From: Sisyra terminalis
Lineage: Eukaryota; Arthropoda; Insecta; Neuroptera; Sisyridae
Direction of reading: 5' to 3'
DNA: 64,000 nt
NCBI GenBank assembly: GCA_958496175.1
Contig: OY292275.1
Location: 10,044,001 to 10,108,000, forward strand
In this document: positions 11,791 through 24,455 of the stretch, piece by piece
How positions within the stretch are numbered: the first letter of the stretch is position 1
Layout of the letters: the number at the start of each line of letters is the position of its first letter
The notes under the pieces: generated by a model
The model's input: the letters and a program-made list of their open reading frames with translations, nothing else
What the model was told of the DNA's origin: nothing
The model's database searches: none
Translations under genes and position numbers: made by a program

Positions 11791-12332
11791 TTAGGTTGTT
11801 CGGAAAGTAATTTCGTTTATATTTTTGTGAAAATGAAAGACAATTTTCGTATAGTGAAGAAAAATTTTATTAAACTTTAAATTGACCATTCTGGATCAAT
11901 ATTTTTTGCCTTCTTTCAATCAGTAGCATGATTTTTCACTCAGGAAATGTTCGCCTTTTGTTCGCTCTTTGCCAAAAAATAGTCCTGGGGATTTTCGATT
12001 TCCTTGTTTGAAGTAAAGGTTTTATTTTCCGAAAGATTTTGCAGTGGTCGGAGCAAATAATAAACCAAAGATGCCAGATCTGTAGAATATGATAAGTATG
12101 ACAGTTTATTCTATTCAAATTGTACAAGCTTTTAAAAAAAGCTCTTCGAATTTAATAGAGCACAAACTAAAAACTCCTGCATAAAATCACTTGAGCTTTT
12201 TCTCATATAAGCCTTGCTATATTTGCTTTAAAAACATGCAATGCTTATACGGCTTAAGTGTAAAATTGAGTACAAAAAATACTATTTAATCCACTATTAT
12301 GAAAAAATCAAATTACTTTCCGAACAACCAAA
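11791..12332 (-). mobile_element. Internally deleted mariner element, ~0.54 kb
   Basis: The left end TTAGGTTGTTCGGAAAGTAA at 11791 is matched in inverse by TTACTTTCCGAACAACCA at 12313-12330, the classic mariner terminal inverted repeat. TA-containing sequence lies at the left end. The interior retains the 3' third of the transposase on the minus strand, with frameshifts. A complete mariner is about 1.3 kb, so most of the 5' coding part is gone. It is inactive as a source of enzyme. Confidence 0.92.
11870..12096 (-). pseudogene. Mariner transposase C-terminal fragment (broken)
   Basis: Minus-strand translation gives YSTDLASLVYYLLRPLQN, then LSENKTFTSNKEIENPQDYF and LAKSEQ. This is clearly the mariner block normally written YSPDLAPSDYHLFRSLQN...F.S.EEI. 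A stop and frame changes follow, but NIDPEW and the final KFFF region still line up with the usual transposase tail (W-Q-K-x-I-D...). The family residues PSDYHLF have become SLVYYLL, so the catalytic region is damaged as well as truncated. The element's right inverted repeat lies upstream. Confidence 0.85.
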
Positions 12333-12949
12333 ATTAAAACCTATAGTTATTTATCAATTAATTTTCAATTTATTAGATTTCAACAATTAAGTGTTGACTT
12401 TACTATAAGATAGCACATCTATAAAATTAAATTTATGATACTTCTATTCTATTAGTACACGACCAAAAATTATTAAGCTAGAAAATTTCTTCCATTGCCA
12501 TCTATATAAAACAACAAAGACAAAGAGTGTCAAAGTAGAGTTTAAAGCTACAATATCATAAGAAACAAGTCCACATTACAATAGGGAAAAACTTATATTT
12601 ACGATTTTAACACACAGGCTGTGGTTACTGAATTTTATCACCAAACTCTTTTAAGGATAACCAATTGACTATAGGTAGCGATAGCCTAAATTGTTTTTCG
12701 TTATCTTAAGCAAATTGTTCATATATCAATTGTTGAATTATTATTATTAGTGTCATTTAAAAGAAGAGAGAAAAACGGCTTAAAAATCGTTCAATGAATA
12801 GTATTTAAAGTTGACAAAAAAAAAAAAAAAATTCCTTCAGAAAATCAATTGCAATCAATTGTGCTATTATAATTTAATACTATCCGAATGAAAAAATAAA
12901 ATCGGATGTATTGTGAGACTTTGTCACTGCAATCCCACTAACACCGAAA
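12333..12949. other. AT-rich non-coding stretch
   Basis: No gene or element recognised. A 15-A run lies near 12817-12831. Confidence 0.5.
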
Positions 12950-14000
12950 AAAAATACTTTTTCCTTCGACAATTAACTTAAACTTTGATCTTATATACTT
13001 ATATGTGTTTACTAAACATATTTCCATGACTCACCCTTACTAAAAACAATTGTCGTGAACAATAGCTTTAAATATTTTTCTCAGATATTTGAAAAAAGCT
13101 TTTTCTCTGGGCTTTAGACCATTAAAGTTTAACAATATAATATTCATGAAATTGTTCAAATTGTTAATATTCTTTTGCTACTTAAATAAAGTACTTTTAC
13201 ATTACTTTCAATTGTTTTTCAAATTTATTTGAAATCAAATTCCAATATTACCTTTTTATAAAATATTTTGTACATTTTTTTATATAAAATAATTTTTAAG
13301 CACCTCTTAACTGTCCTATTGGTTTCTTGTCTGCAATAGAAAATTGCGTTTTAGTCTATCAACTACTGACAAAAAAATACCTTTTTTCTTTTAACAATTA
13401 ACTACGTACTTGCTTTTTCCTAATCCATCTTCAAAAAATATAAACTAACCCCTACTAAAAACAATTGCCGAAAACAATAACTTATAAAGATTTTCCTTAA
13501 ATAAATAAGAAATAGTTTTGCATTTTTTCGTATTAAAAAAAAATTCTTCAATAAATATCTAAATTGGCAAAAATATGTAGGAATAAGAAGAAGATTGTTA
13601 TCCAGATGATCAAGTTTGGATAAAAGCTATGCTTTTTATCCGTGGATATAATTCCATGTAGGAAAGCAATTCTTGGTCAATAATAGCAATTCCTAGGTCA
13701 ATAATTTAACGAAGTAAATAGCCCCAAAAAATATATTTCTATACTTAAGCTTAAAGGAACAATAAAATATGTTAATTGTTAAAACTAGAGTCACAGGAAT
13801 TAATCATTAGTGTCTAAAAAGCTTGGCTAATAATTTAACGTTATACATTCCAAATTTATTTGAAATTAAAACTTAAAATTAAAGGTAAAATATTTTGTAC
13901 AATTTTTTATACAAAATTATTTTGCAAGACCTCTAAACTGTCTTATTGACTTCTAGTCTGCAATAGAAAATTGCGTTTCATTCTATCAACTACCGACCCT
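12900..14000. repeat. Diverged tandem duplication (two A+B modules)
   Basis: Module A (about 12950-13090) recurs at about 13370-13510. They share AATAC..TTTT(C)..CAATTAAC and ACCC(C)TACTAAAAACAATTG. Module B (about 13205-13372) recurs at about 13849-14000, sharing CAAATTTATTTGAAAT, AAAATATTTTGTACA and GTCTGCAATAGAAAATTGCG. The order A-B-A'-B' shows an old tandem duplication with different spacer lengths. No coding potential is seen. Confidence 0.8.
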
Positions 14001-15440
14001 TAAACTACCCTCATAAACACTCCATACACGGCAAGGAAATGTTTCTCGTCTAAGACAACAAAAAGATGTTTCTTTCCCAGTGAAATTCTTGACATTTGAC
14101 ATTCACTGCAAACGATAATGCGGAAGAATTGTAAGATGTTTTCCGGCGGCGACATCAGTCCTGCACTTTTTCCAATGTTGTGATAATCCTAACAAAATAG
14201 ACGCGTAAAAATCTCGCTCATTTTCTCACCCCCCAATCCCATGTCACCTGTCGTCTAATCTAACCCCGCATTGCTCCTACACAATCTGACGCCATAACGA
14301 TGCAAGTATATATATACTTACGGCAAAAGCTCATCCGAGCATACGGGAATTTTCTATCGAAACATTTACACAATACGCTTGACATAAATATTTCACAAAT
14401 GCTCTTTTTGTTAAGTGCCACAACAATAGTATGGAATATCAAGAATGAAGTCTATATCTTGTATAAATATTTTATTTTCGTAGCGTTTTGCACGTCGTAA
14501 CTGTTTATATGTAATGCTCGTTGAGTCAAACGAAAAAGTTTAGAGACATAAATACATTTGACACGCTTGAAGCAAGATTTCATGATCAAATATCCATTTT
14601 TTATGATGCGGTAGAAATTAGATGTAGGCGCGATGATATCTTTTGAATGAAGTCCCGTTTTATTTTAAATCCCAATACGAAATTTATGTCGTTTTGTTTT
14701 CTAAGTGTCTGAAGATTAAATATATATGTGGAACATCTGGGCGATTAATACAATAAAATTTATTATTGTCTATCAGGGAATAATAAATGTACATTTGTTG
14801 TGATATCCTACAGGCAATTTTCGCGTACATTTACCACAGACCAATGGCAGCCGCTTCGCCATTCTAGCGGATCGAATCCGTTTGGGCTTCTATAATATTT
14901 CACATTATATTCCACTGTCAGATGCGATCCGCTAGATTTGATACGTACGTGACATATAGTTTTATATGAAGTGCACAATGGGAGGTACCCACAACAAGCC
15001 ATACAACCCATTGTACGACCTTTCAGTGGTTCGCCCGATTTGATGAACAGAAAACGAGAATGTTGGCGAAATCAATGAGTATAAGAGAGAACTTGGGATC
15101 AATATGGGGTGAACTTTCCAATAAGGTCCCACAATATCGGATACGGCGCTCGTCATAAACATTAAAATGTCTTATGCTATGCGAAAAGGTTACATACGTT
15201 GAATGTGCATTGATATTGAATTCATGTTGGATATCGAAAGAAAAATTGCAAAAATCCCATTTGAATTGGTTCGTGTAAACGATTACAATCGCCAAAGAAA
15301 CAAACCGAGGGATTAAAATAGATCTTGACCCGCAGCGGGACGCAAACCGGCGTCCATCACGGTAGATATGTTGGCTCGTGACGAAAGACTTGTTTCTTGT
15401 GTTTTAGAGGAATTGTGCATAGGTAAACCCGTCACAACAA
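14001..15440. other. Less AT-rich, repeat-free block (possible regulatory DNA or unrecognised exons)
   Basis: The composition is visibly more balanced than the flanks, with overlapping short frames on both strands. At 14814 a fair acceptor (TGATATCCTACAG) opens a plus-strand frame to about 14935 that includes SRFAILADRIRLGFYNISHY and ends TAG. No partner exon or homology is recognised, so I do not call it coding. The block also holds the 11-bp inverted repeat at 14864-14935. Confidence 0.3.
14864..14935. repeat. 11-bp inverted repeat, 50-bp loop
   Basis: CTAGCGGATCG at 14864-14874 is matched exactly by CGATCCGCTAG at 14925-14935. The arms are GC-richer than the region. It could be paired binding sites or the ends of a very small element. 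No flanking duplication is visible. Confidence 0.8.
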
Positions 15441-15666
15441 ATAATATTCGAAACCAATATGATTTAAAAAGATAAAAATCTTCTAAGAACCATTAATGAT
15501 TTATTAGCATCTATAAAAGGTTATCATATTCATATTACAATATTAAAACTTAACTAATAACTTTGGTTATTCAATCGATTTTCCTAAAAATTTTCTAAAC
15601 CTTTTACCCCTTAAATATTTGTGAACTTAAAAAAGTAGTCAAAGCATAACAGAATGAATTTACTCG

Positions 15667-15911
15667 CTTATTTTGAAAGTGGTGTAAGTCCACTTCAAGG
15701 ACGGCCTATATGGTGATTCTTCTTCTTGTAACTAGAACAAAATATGTTTATTATTTAACTGCTAAGTTTACAGAAATTACTGATTTTATTTTAGTTATTA
15801 ACAAAAACGCCAATTATTCCCTTCTCCTTAGTGTCTCATGTTCCTATGGCTAAAAATGATAATATTATAGGGGTTGTTCTTGAAATGGACTTAACTTACT
15901 TTCAAAATAAA
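15667..15911. mobile_element. Short MITE, ~245 bp, with hairpin-forming ends
   Basis: The left end TTATTTTGAAAGTGGTGTAA continues GTCCACTTCAAGGA. The right end read in reverse complement is TTTATTTTGAAAGTAAGTTA continuing AGTCCATTTCAAGAAC. Each end is itself a near-palindrome (TTGAAAGTGG...CCACTTCAA). A single end of the same family stands alone at 28911-28945. No coding sequence is present. Confidence 0.75.
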
Positions 15912-16189
15912 CGGCGCAATTGACGAAATACCTTAGTTAAAGATGGCTAAAGTGAAACCATTGCATTCTTACAATTCTATTATTTGACTTAAAAGCTATG
16001 GATAAACCCCTGTGAATTAAAGTTAAAGTGTACAAAAAATGGAATCTTAAAATTCTTTTATAATCTCCCCTTTGTTTAATTTTGATATTTTTCTGAAAAA
16101 ATGTGATTTTTTTAAGATTTCTTATAGTAAATTGCACAGTAAATTGCAAAAGGAGCTTTTTTTAAAATATTTTGAGAATTTGCTTTGTA

Positions 16190-16558
16190 TTAAACCTTTG
16201 CACTCCCAAGGATTTTCAAAAATGTAATCAGCAACTCCAAACCGTTTTAGGCGAAATTGGGGAAAAATATTTTCTAATTAATTTAATTGAAAAATGTATT
16301 AAAATAATTAAATAAAAAACAGTTATATTTATTAGCCATTTTTATTGTATAATAAAAAAAAAAAAAATTAAAATTTTGCAAAGTGTGATACTTTTTGAAA
16401 CAGTCACCCGGATGAAGGCCTGGTTTTCTCTCACATGTATTAATAATTAAATAATAATTAAAATATATAGTAAAAAATATCGATGCCACCTCGACATCGA
16501 AGTTGCCAGTAAAAATCCGATGTCGATGCCACCTTGACATCGGAGTTCAAAGGGTTAA
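16190..16558. mobile_element. piggyBac-type MITE, 361 bp, between TTAA sites
   Basis: TTAA at 16190-16193 and 16555-16558 bound ends that read ACCTTTGCACTCC (left) and, in reverse complement, CCCTTTGAACTCC (right). TTAA duplication plus CCCTTTG ends is the piggyBac signature. Inside the right end are two direct repeats of CGATGCCACCT(C/T)GACATCG (about 16481 and 16523). No transposase is present. The open frame across it is a chance opening. Confidence 0.75.
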
Positions 16559-17305
16559 ACGAAAACTGCAAGAAATTTTCCTGTTTAAAAATATGATTTT
16601 AATTTTAAGGGTTTTTAAGCTTTTTGTTGAATTTACTGTTTCTATTAGTGCAATTTATCGAAGAAAATAAATTTCAGCTAAAATTTTCGTTAGCAAAATG
16701 TGTGAAAAACATAAACATGGAAGTAATTTTTTCCCCAGGAATTATTTGAAATAATTAATCATAATTTCATGTTGAAATCATTAAGAAAATATTTCTTCAG
16801 AGTTTTGATTAATTCTATTTTCAAGATACCTCATGAAGTTTGACAAATTTCTTATGCTACTCCTATTATTTCAGTAGTTGTATTCAAGGAGTAGTTTAAA
16901 AATAGAATTTTAAGATCAAGTTCTGAAGAAATATTTTGTTAATATTTTTAACAAGAAACTATCATGTCTAAGCATCTTAAATAATTTGTGCGGAAAAATT
17001 GATATTCTTTATTTTCGTTTTTTCTCTAATCTTGTTAACAAAAATTTAAGTTGAATTTTATTTCGTTCAATAAGATACACTAATAGAAACAGTATATTCA
17101 ACAAAAAGCTTTAAAAACTATTGATTTCAATGCTCAGTTTAGAAAAACATTTAAATTGGAGTCTTTTGAAATCGTTTTTTTTTTTGGGGTCTTAACTAAA
17201 AATTCCTAACAAAAAGTTTAAATTGTAAAGTGTACAGAATTTGAAATCCTATTCAAATATTAAAACAGTAAACGTATCAATGATTTTCTTTTCAATGGAA
17301 GGCTT
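16559..17305. other. AT-rich non-coding stretch
   Basis: Nothing recognised on either strand. Two related AAGCTTTTTGTTGAAT-type segments (16617 and, inverted, 17095) hint at another old inverted repeat but are short. Confidence 0.45.
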
Positions 17306-20300
17306 ATTCCTAATATCTCCGGCGCCACGATTTAAGAACGGATTATGGTAGAAGAAGCCTAAATAAATCGAAAATTAAGAATACCAATTTGCGAGTTTTC
17401 GCTTCGTTTTCCTAGAAAATAGGTTTTTAGTAGAAAAATTACAATGTTATTTCTTATGGGAAATCAATTTGTATAAATCCGCCAACGGCCTACTTCAACG
17501 GATAACGATATTTTCAACGCAAAGGTTTTTGTTGCGGTCCTTATTTTAGGCATGTAGATTGAGTTAATTCCATATTTCATTTAAATTATTCGATCAAGAA
17601 TCAAGGTACCTTGCAATCAATGTTACTAAGTAAAATGGGCAGCTGTTGTCACAACAATTTTACAGCAGGGATATTTTAGGAAATATTCAACATTTTATAA
17701 TGGTCGAGTTTTAGCGAAAATAAAGTACAAATCGAAATTGAAAATTGATTTCAAAAGTCTAACAGGCATTTAATTTTAAAAATTGTAAAACGACAGATAT
17801 TGGAAATGTTTCATAAAATGTTTCTAAATTCATTTCCAATTTTTTTTTTCGTAAGTTTCTACAATTAAATTTTTAAACTAATGTATATAAAATTTAGGCT
17901 ACCTTACCAATAAATGAAGCAGCCTATTGTCAAAAATTCACTCAATTTTGTCAAATCACAAATTATCACACTAAAAACACGACTGATGAGGTTGAACTAT
18001 TTTACAAGAATGAAGAAAGACAAAATTTATTTAATAAAAATTAAAAGAATAGCCTACTAAAATTTAACAGTATAAGAAATTATATTTTCTTGGAACGGGT
18101 AACTCTGATCCATTCAGAACCACTTATGAAAATAACATTACCAAATTTAAGATCAGTTTTCCATAAAATGTCTCCCTACATTAGCATTTTAGTATTTTAA
18201 TTTTAAATCGTTAATCCCTCTCAGGATATTATTTTTGACTATTTCCTCAAAATAAGTCTCACCGGGAAAGAATTATAGTAAACTTGAAATTCTTGTTCAA
18301 GTTAACTAAGACGAAATCATTTCAAGTATCAACAAATATATGCGTTTATAACTTTCATTTTTAATTCGCTAATCTCTCTCGGGATATTATTAAATCTTAT
18401 TACCTATCACCTTCGAGCTATGAACATTATATGCACTGACCAGTAAAGGTTTTGCATTCTTTATTTATTAAACTATCCCAGATATTTTAATTGGATAATA
18501 AATAAAAATAAACAAATTATTTTAAGTAACACTTAATATACGCATCAATATTTTTCCACATTTTTAATTTGCCAATCTCTCACGGTTTAAAATTTCATAA
18601 AATTAATTATTTAAATTAAGAAACACCTAAAATACGCATCTATACTTTTCTTCATATTAAATTCGCTAGTCGCTCTCACATTATTATTAGTTTCAATTAC
18701 CAACTATATCTCTTAACGTTTTTCATTTGCTAATCTATCTCGGGTTATTACTTCCTACAATTTACAATGTACTGTAAGTTTAGCCTAGTCTATGCTTCTA
18801 TATCATTCTACGTTTGAAATTCGCTAATCTATCTCGGGTTATTACTTCTTAAAATTCACAAGCTACTGTAACTTAAGCCTGGTATACGCTTCTATATCTT
18901 TCTACGTTTTTAATTCGCTAATCTATCTCGGGTTATTATTTCTTAATATTTTCAATTTTCTGTAAGTTTAGCCCGGTGAACCCTTCTATATCTTTCTACG
19001 TTTTAAATTCGCTAATCTATCTCGAGTTATTATTTTGTAAAATTCACAATTTACTGTAACTTTAGCCTAGTGTACGCATCTATATCTTTCTACGTTTTAA
19101 ATTCGCTAATCCATCTCGGGTTTTTATTGTGTAAAATTCACAATCTACACTAATTTTTGTCTGGTTTACGCTTCTATATCATTCTACGTTTTTAATTCGC
19201 TAATCTATCTTGGGTTATTATTTCTTATAATACTCAATTTCCTGTAAGTTTAGCCTAGTGTACGCTTCTATATCTTTCTAAGTTTTAAATTCGCTAATCT
19301 ATCTCGAGTTATTATTTTGTAAAATTCACAATTTACTGTAACTTTAGCCTAGTATACGCTTCTATATCTTTCTACGTTTTAAATTCGCTAAACTATCTCG
19401 GGTTATTACTTCTTAAAATTCACAATCTACTTTAACTTAAGCCTGGTATACGCTTCTATATATTTCTACGTTTTTAATTCGCTAATCTATCTCGGATTAT
19501 TATTTCTTAAAATTTAAATTTACTGTAAGTTTAGCCTAGTGTACGCTTCTATATCTTTCTACGTTTTAAATTCGCTAATCCATCTCGGGTTTTTATTGTG
19601 TAAATTTCCCAATCTACACTAATTTTTGTCTGGTTTACGCTTCTATATCATTCTACGTTTTTAATTCGCTAATCTATCTTGGGTTATTATTTCTTATAAT
19701 TCTCAATTTCCTGTAAGTTTAGCCTAGTGTACGCTTCTATATCTTTCTACGTTTTAAATTCGCTTATCTATCTCGGGTTATTATGTTGTAAAATTCACAA
19801 TTTACTGAAACTTTAGCCTGGTGTACGCTTCTATATCTTTCAACGTTTTTAAGTCGCTAATCTATCTCGGGTTATTATTTCTTATAATTTACAATTTACT
19901 GTAAGTTTAGCTTGGCGTACCCATGTATATCTTTCTACGTTTTTAATTCGTTAATCTATCTCGGGTTATTATTCCTTAAAATTCACAATTTACTGCAAGT
20001 TTAACCTGGTGTACGTATCTATATTTTTCTTCATTTTTAATTCGCTAGTCTCTCTCGTGTTATTATTTATTTTAGTCGTCCGTCCTTATCGAACTATCAA
20101 TACTACTAATCACTGTCTCACCTGTGAGTAGATTAACAATTTATGTTTATAAGCGAGTCTCGTAGATACTCAATAAGGGTTTAATTTTCGTTGTTGGATC
20201 ACTTATTTAAATTAGCATATTACTTTTTGTAACACCAAGTTTACACATTTTTTTTTTATTATAAATTCGCTAAAGCCTCTCAGGATTTTATTATTAGTAA

Positions 20301-22163
20301 TCATCTGCTCTCTTTGAAGTACAATACTTCTAATTATCGTGTCCAATGTGTATATATGATCCCTTGTAAATGTTTATAATCGAGTGTTGTAAATATTTTA
20401 TTTGGGTTTTGACTTTTTTATTCATTATTCGGTTTTAAATTTTCAAAAATATTATTGTGACAATTTTTCTTTACGTATGTTTTAGGCTTTCTTTAAATTA
20501 CATTTGATAAAGTATTTGATTTCTTGGTTTCCAACACTTCTTCGAAATTATTTGTTGAATTTTAATTTGAAAAAGCCCTGATTTTTGATGAAAGAATCTT
20601 AAAAAATAGAAATATAATATTTAAATTTATATTCATTCATTTCCCAAACGTTAAACACAAACCAATATTTTCATTTAATTTCGAAACATACACTTCGCAA
20701 TATCCTTGCACCAACTACATTTTATACAAATTTGGCAGTCACATTATATTTGAATAACTTCGAGAATTAGTTGAATTATTTTCTTTCAAATGGTACGGAT
20801 GAATTTCAAATTTTTGTTCGTTTCTAGAAGAAAATTGTAAATTAGGTAGAGTAAGAAATGTTTTCTATAAATTTACATCTTTTTGTAACTGATTCAACTT
20901 ACGGGTTTAAAATTTATGAAGTCCACCAAATTTAATAGTTCACATTAGCGTTTATTACGCAGTTCCCTCGATTTTTTTTCTTGTATTTGAAGTATTAAAA
21001 CAGTCAACTTTAATGAAATGTTTTGGATAAAAACACGTTATTTTTGAATTTGAAAGTTTTACTTTGCCTTTACATTTACAAAATATCAATCATGAAGTTC
21101 CATAAATGCAAATATAATTGATTTTTTTGTTGGTCACATATCCCACTACTGATGCTTTAATTTTCGATTCTTGTCGGTTTCAAAGAATTTTTCAAATTTT
21201 AATTGTTTGGAATATAAACATTGTGAAAATGGGTTTCATAATGATCATTGACGTGAGTTTTCACCAGAAAATTGAGACGTAAGCCTGGCGAGACTTTTAT
21301 ACCAATTTTCAAGCATATGTTTTAAATACCGAATTAAACTGTAGATAGTTTTTACAGAATTTACAAATTTTCGCTTTTTACTTCTCGTTTTGAGTCTTTT
21401 TAGCCGTTTCAAAGTTCACAATAACTAAATCTCTCCAAGCAAAACATAACCTCCCTCCGTAATGCACATAAATTCAAATTTCATTGTTTCCGCAAATATT
21501 TTCATTGAGTGTGAAAATTTAAAGTTATACATTCAAACATATTTCGGAAAATGAAGTCGCGGCAATAATAATACTACTATTTTTTGAATGATATTATTGA
21601 TGAAACGATTGTTATAACGGGTTTTCAATCATTTTTATTTTGAGTCAATCCAAAGACTATAATTATAATAGAATTTTTTTTTCATTCATTGTAAAGTTTA
21701 AACAATGATGAAGGGGAAATGAAATTAACCTGCATACGTTTTTAACCAAAAATCACTAATGAAGTAGGCATTCTTATCTCTTATAATTTTCAAATTTTGT
21801 TAATTTTTTAAGATGTTTCCAGATGTTTTAATTGAATTAAATATGGTCGAAGTGATTTAGTTAAAGAGCATATTTCCTTGGCCTACTAGGATTGTTATAT
21901 TTAAAGCCAGTTGTAGCCAATCACAGCGCTTTTCATGAACGCTTTTTATAATGTATAAATTACGCAAAGTTTCATCGATTGGTCAAACTCAAAATTATTT
22001 TTTTCCCATAAGAAATAACATTGTAATTTTTCTGCTAAAAACTTATTTTCCAAGAAAACGAAGCGAAAACTCGCAAATTGGTATTCTTAATTTTCGATTT
22101 GTTTTTGCTTCTTCTATCATAATCCGTTCTTAAATCGCGGCGCCGGAGATATTAGGAACTCCC
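17306..22163. mobile_element. 4.86-kb element with ~160-bp terminal inverted repeats enclosing a satellite array
   Basis: The segment 17306-17464 is repeated in inverse at 22001-22163. Shared blocks include CCTAATATCTCCGGCGCC, GATTTAAGAACGGATTATG, AATACCAATTTGCGAGTTTT and TTATTTCTTATGGGAAA, with only scattered differences. The interior holds no recognisable transposase but contains the 94-bp satellite at about 18200-20290. Long inverted repeats around tandem repeats recall foldback-type or large non-autonomous elements. The superfamily is not identified, and no target duplication can be read. Confidence 0.7.
18200..20290. repeat. 94-bp satellite array, ~15 clear units plus degenerate edges
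   Basis: The landmark TTCGCTAATCTATCTCGGGT recurs about every 94 bp from about 18725 to 20060 (roughly 18821, 18916, 19009, 19103, 19197, 19291, 19386, 19480, 19573, 19666, 19760, 19854, 19948). A typical unit continues TTATTATTTCTTAAAATTC, ACAATTTACTGTAAGTTTAG and CCTAGTGTACGCTTCTATAT. Edge units near 18206, 18368, 18564, 18660 and 20265 are more diverged and irregularly spaced, as usual for arrays homogenised from the middle. Units at about 19103-19290 and 19573-19755 share private variants (TTTTTATTGTGTAAA, GTCTGGTTTACGC), showing a five-unit (about 470 bp) block duplication. Confidence 0.95.
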
Positions 22164-22394
22164 CCAATGGAACTATAAACCAATAATTTTCACCAAAATT
22201 TATATGTAACCAACTAACTATTTCAAAAAATTATTTAAGAAAATGCTTAAAAAATTGTGTTGTTTTTAAAGAAAATTTTAAATGAGAAGCATGCATTGTT
22301 TATCCTGTAAATAAAGGATATCAATGAATGAAAACGCTTTAAATTTTATCAAAAACTGCTACTATTGATAAAACAATAAAAATGGACCACAACT
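22164..22394. other. AT-rich spacer
   Basis: Nothing recognised between the inverted-repeat element and the mitochondrial insertion. Confidence 0.5.
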
Positions 22395-22728
<334 letters not shown>

Positions 22729-23878
22729 CTTTAAAAACAATTTTGGTAATAATTTCCTTCATCTTACAAATAACTGTTATTTTTGGCCTTATTCGTTATA
22801 AGATTTTTTTTTTGATTAATGGAGAAGTGTTATACATTTTTTTTAGCCCTTATTTTATACGAAATACTTAGAACTGCTTTTCGAGAATGAAGGGTTGCCT
22901 TTGAAATCCGGAAAATTTGTCGAGGATTTAAAGACAAATTTTCATAAATAGATGCCTAAATATATCTACAATTCCATCAAAAAACCATATTTTAGACCAC
23001 CTTTTGTACACTTGCGAAAAAAATTTCAATCTTTAACAAATAATTAGACAAATATTATTAGTACATAATTTTTGAACAATACAAGTATTAAAACCTTAAT
23101 TTACTTCTTTTGAAGTTAATGTTACCACAATATTGAGACGCAAAATAGACTTTTAATCAAAAATACAAGAGAAAATATTCACCTTTCTTACACTTGTATT
23201 TTTCGAGCACCCTATAAGTCACCCTCTATTATTTCATTCACCCTATCCACTCTTACGCTTTTATTATTTCTCTTTTATTCACAAATATTTTTTATTTAGT
23301 TCCTACAAATATTCAAGTACTACTAAAACGGCGCAAGAGTGGGATTTTTTAAAAAATGTTCTTCCAAAAATCAATGTTCCCTTTAATTTACATCTTCAGA
23401 TTAAGAAATATTCCTTGAAAAAAATAAAAATAATAATACCTAGAAAACACAAGAAATTATATATTTGTAAAAATTCGATAATATTTCAATACAATTCAAA
23501 AATGAGAAGGCTTAAACATGAGAAATATAAAAGCAATTAATTAAATAAAAAGGCAGTAATTGGAAAAGTGCATTTTTTCAATTCTTAGAAAAAGAATCTT
23601 CAATTTCCAAAACAGAGAATAGAATTATAATACCTAACTACCAAAGTTAGTTAAATTAGTTTAGCTATGATTGTATTATTAATGTTGAGGAATTTAAATT
23701 TAAAAGAAAAAAGAACAAAATAAACTTTAAAAGTATTGAATAAAATAATTAACAAGTATGTAACCAATTTTCTAAATTGGAATTTGGTTCAAGAGATGGG
23801 AGCAAATATGTTGGCATATTAGCTTTTTGTAAATCGTCAAGTTATTGTAAAAAAAATGAATGCAATTTTTTTAATGAT
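22729..23878. other. AT-rich non-coding stretch
   Basis: No gene or element end recognised. Confidence 0.5.
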
Positions 23879-24099
23879 AAACTCTATTGATCAAAATAAG
23901 ATTTTTTCCGCTGACTTTGAACAGTTATACTGTGTATACAATATATAAAATATATTGCAGTCCAATTTATGTAGTATAATTTAACATAATAATATACAAA
24001 TTTAATATAATAATATATAAACTTAATATAATAATATAAAAAAAAATCATACCAACAACATAAATTTGAACAGAAATTCAAACAAAAATATTCGTGACG

Positions 24100-24155
24100 T
24101 ATTACCCAGATACGTATTTCGATTGCCAAGCAATCTTCATCAGTGGTCATCAAGT
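24100..24155 (-). ncRNA. Hammerhead-like motif, family 1, left arm
   Basis: Read on the minus strand: CTGATGA (24143-24137), one extra A, helix II GATTGC/GCAATC with loop TTG, then GAAA (24120-24117). Helix III is the 8-nt palindrome ATACGTAT (24117-24110), and the predicted cleavage-site base is C (24109). Helix I pairs CCA, just before the core, with TGG just after the site. A palindromic helix III would need two copies to pair. The extra base after CTGATGA departs from the canonical core. Confidence 0.5.
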
Positions 24156-24275
24156 AGTTTGGATCACTCCGTAACTGCTATGTGATGATTCACATTCAAA
24201 TTTAATTTTGTAGAATATGTACATTATGTATAATGTGAATCATCACATAGCAGTTACGGAGTGATCCAAACTACT

Positions 24276-24330
24276 TGATGACTACTGATGAAGATTGCTT
24301 GGCAATCGAAATACGTATCTGGGTAATACG
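24276..24330 (+). ncRNA. Hammerhead-like motif, family 1, right arm
   Basis: The motif has CTGATGA 24285-24291, extra A, helix II GATTGC/GCAATC, GAAA 24308-24311, palindromic helix III ATACGTAT 24311-24318 and site base C 24319. Helix I here reads CTA against TGG, so one C-G pair has become a T-G wobble compared with the left arm. It is the mirror copy of 24100-24155. Confidence 0.5.
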
Positions 24331-24455
24331 TCACGAATATTTTTGTTTGAATTTCTGTTCAAATTTATGTTGTTGGTATGTTTTTTTTTATATTACTATA
24401 TTAAAATTATATATTACTATATTAAATTTGTATATTATTATATTAAATTTGTATA

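Noticed and set aside
15302..15440. GC-rich segment that at first looked like a tRNA or SINE head
   Set aside because: No valid A and B boxes and no cloverleaf could be drawn on either strand.
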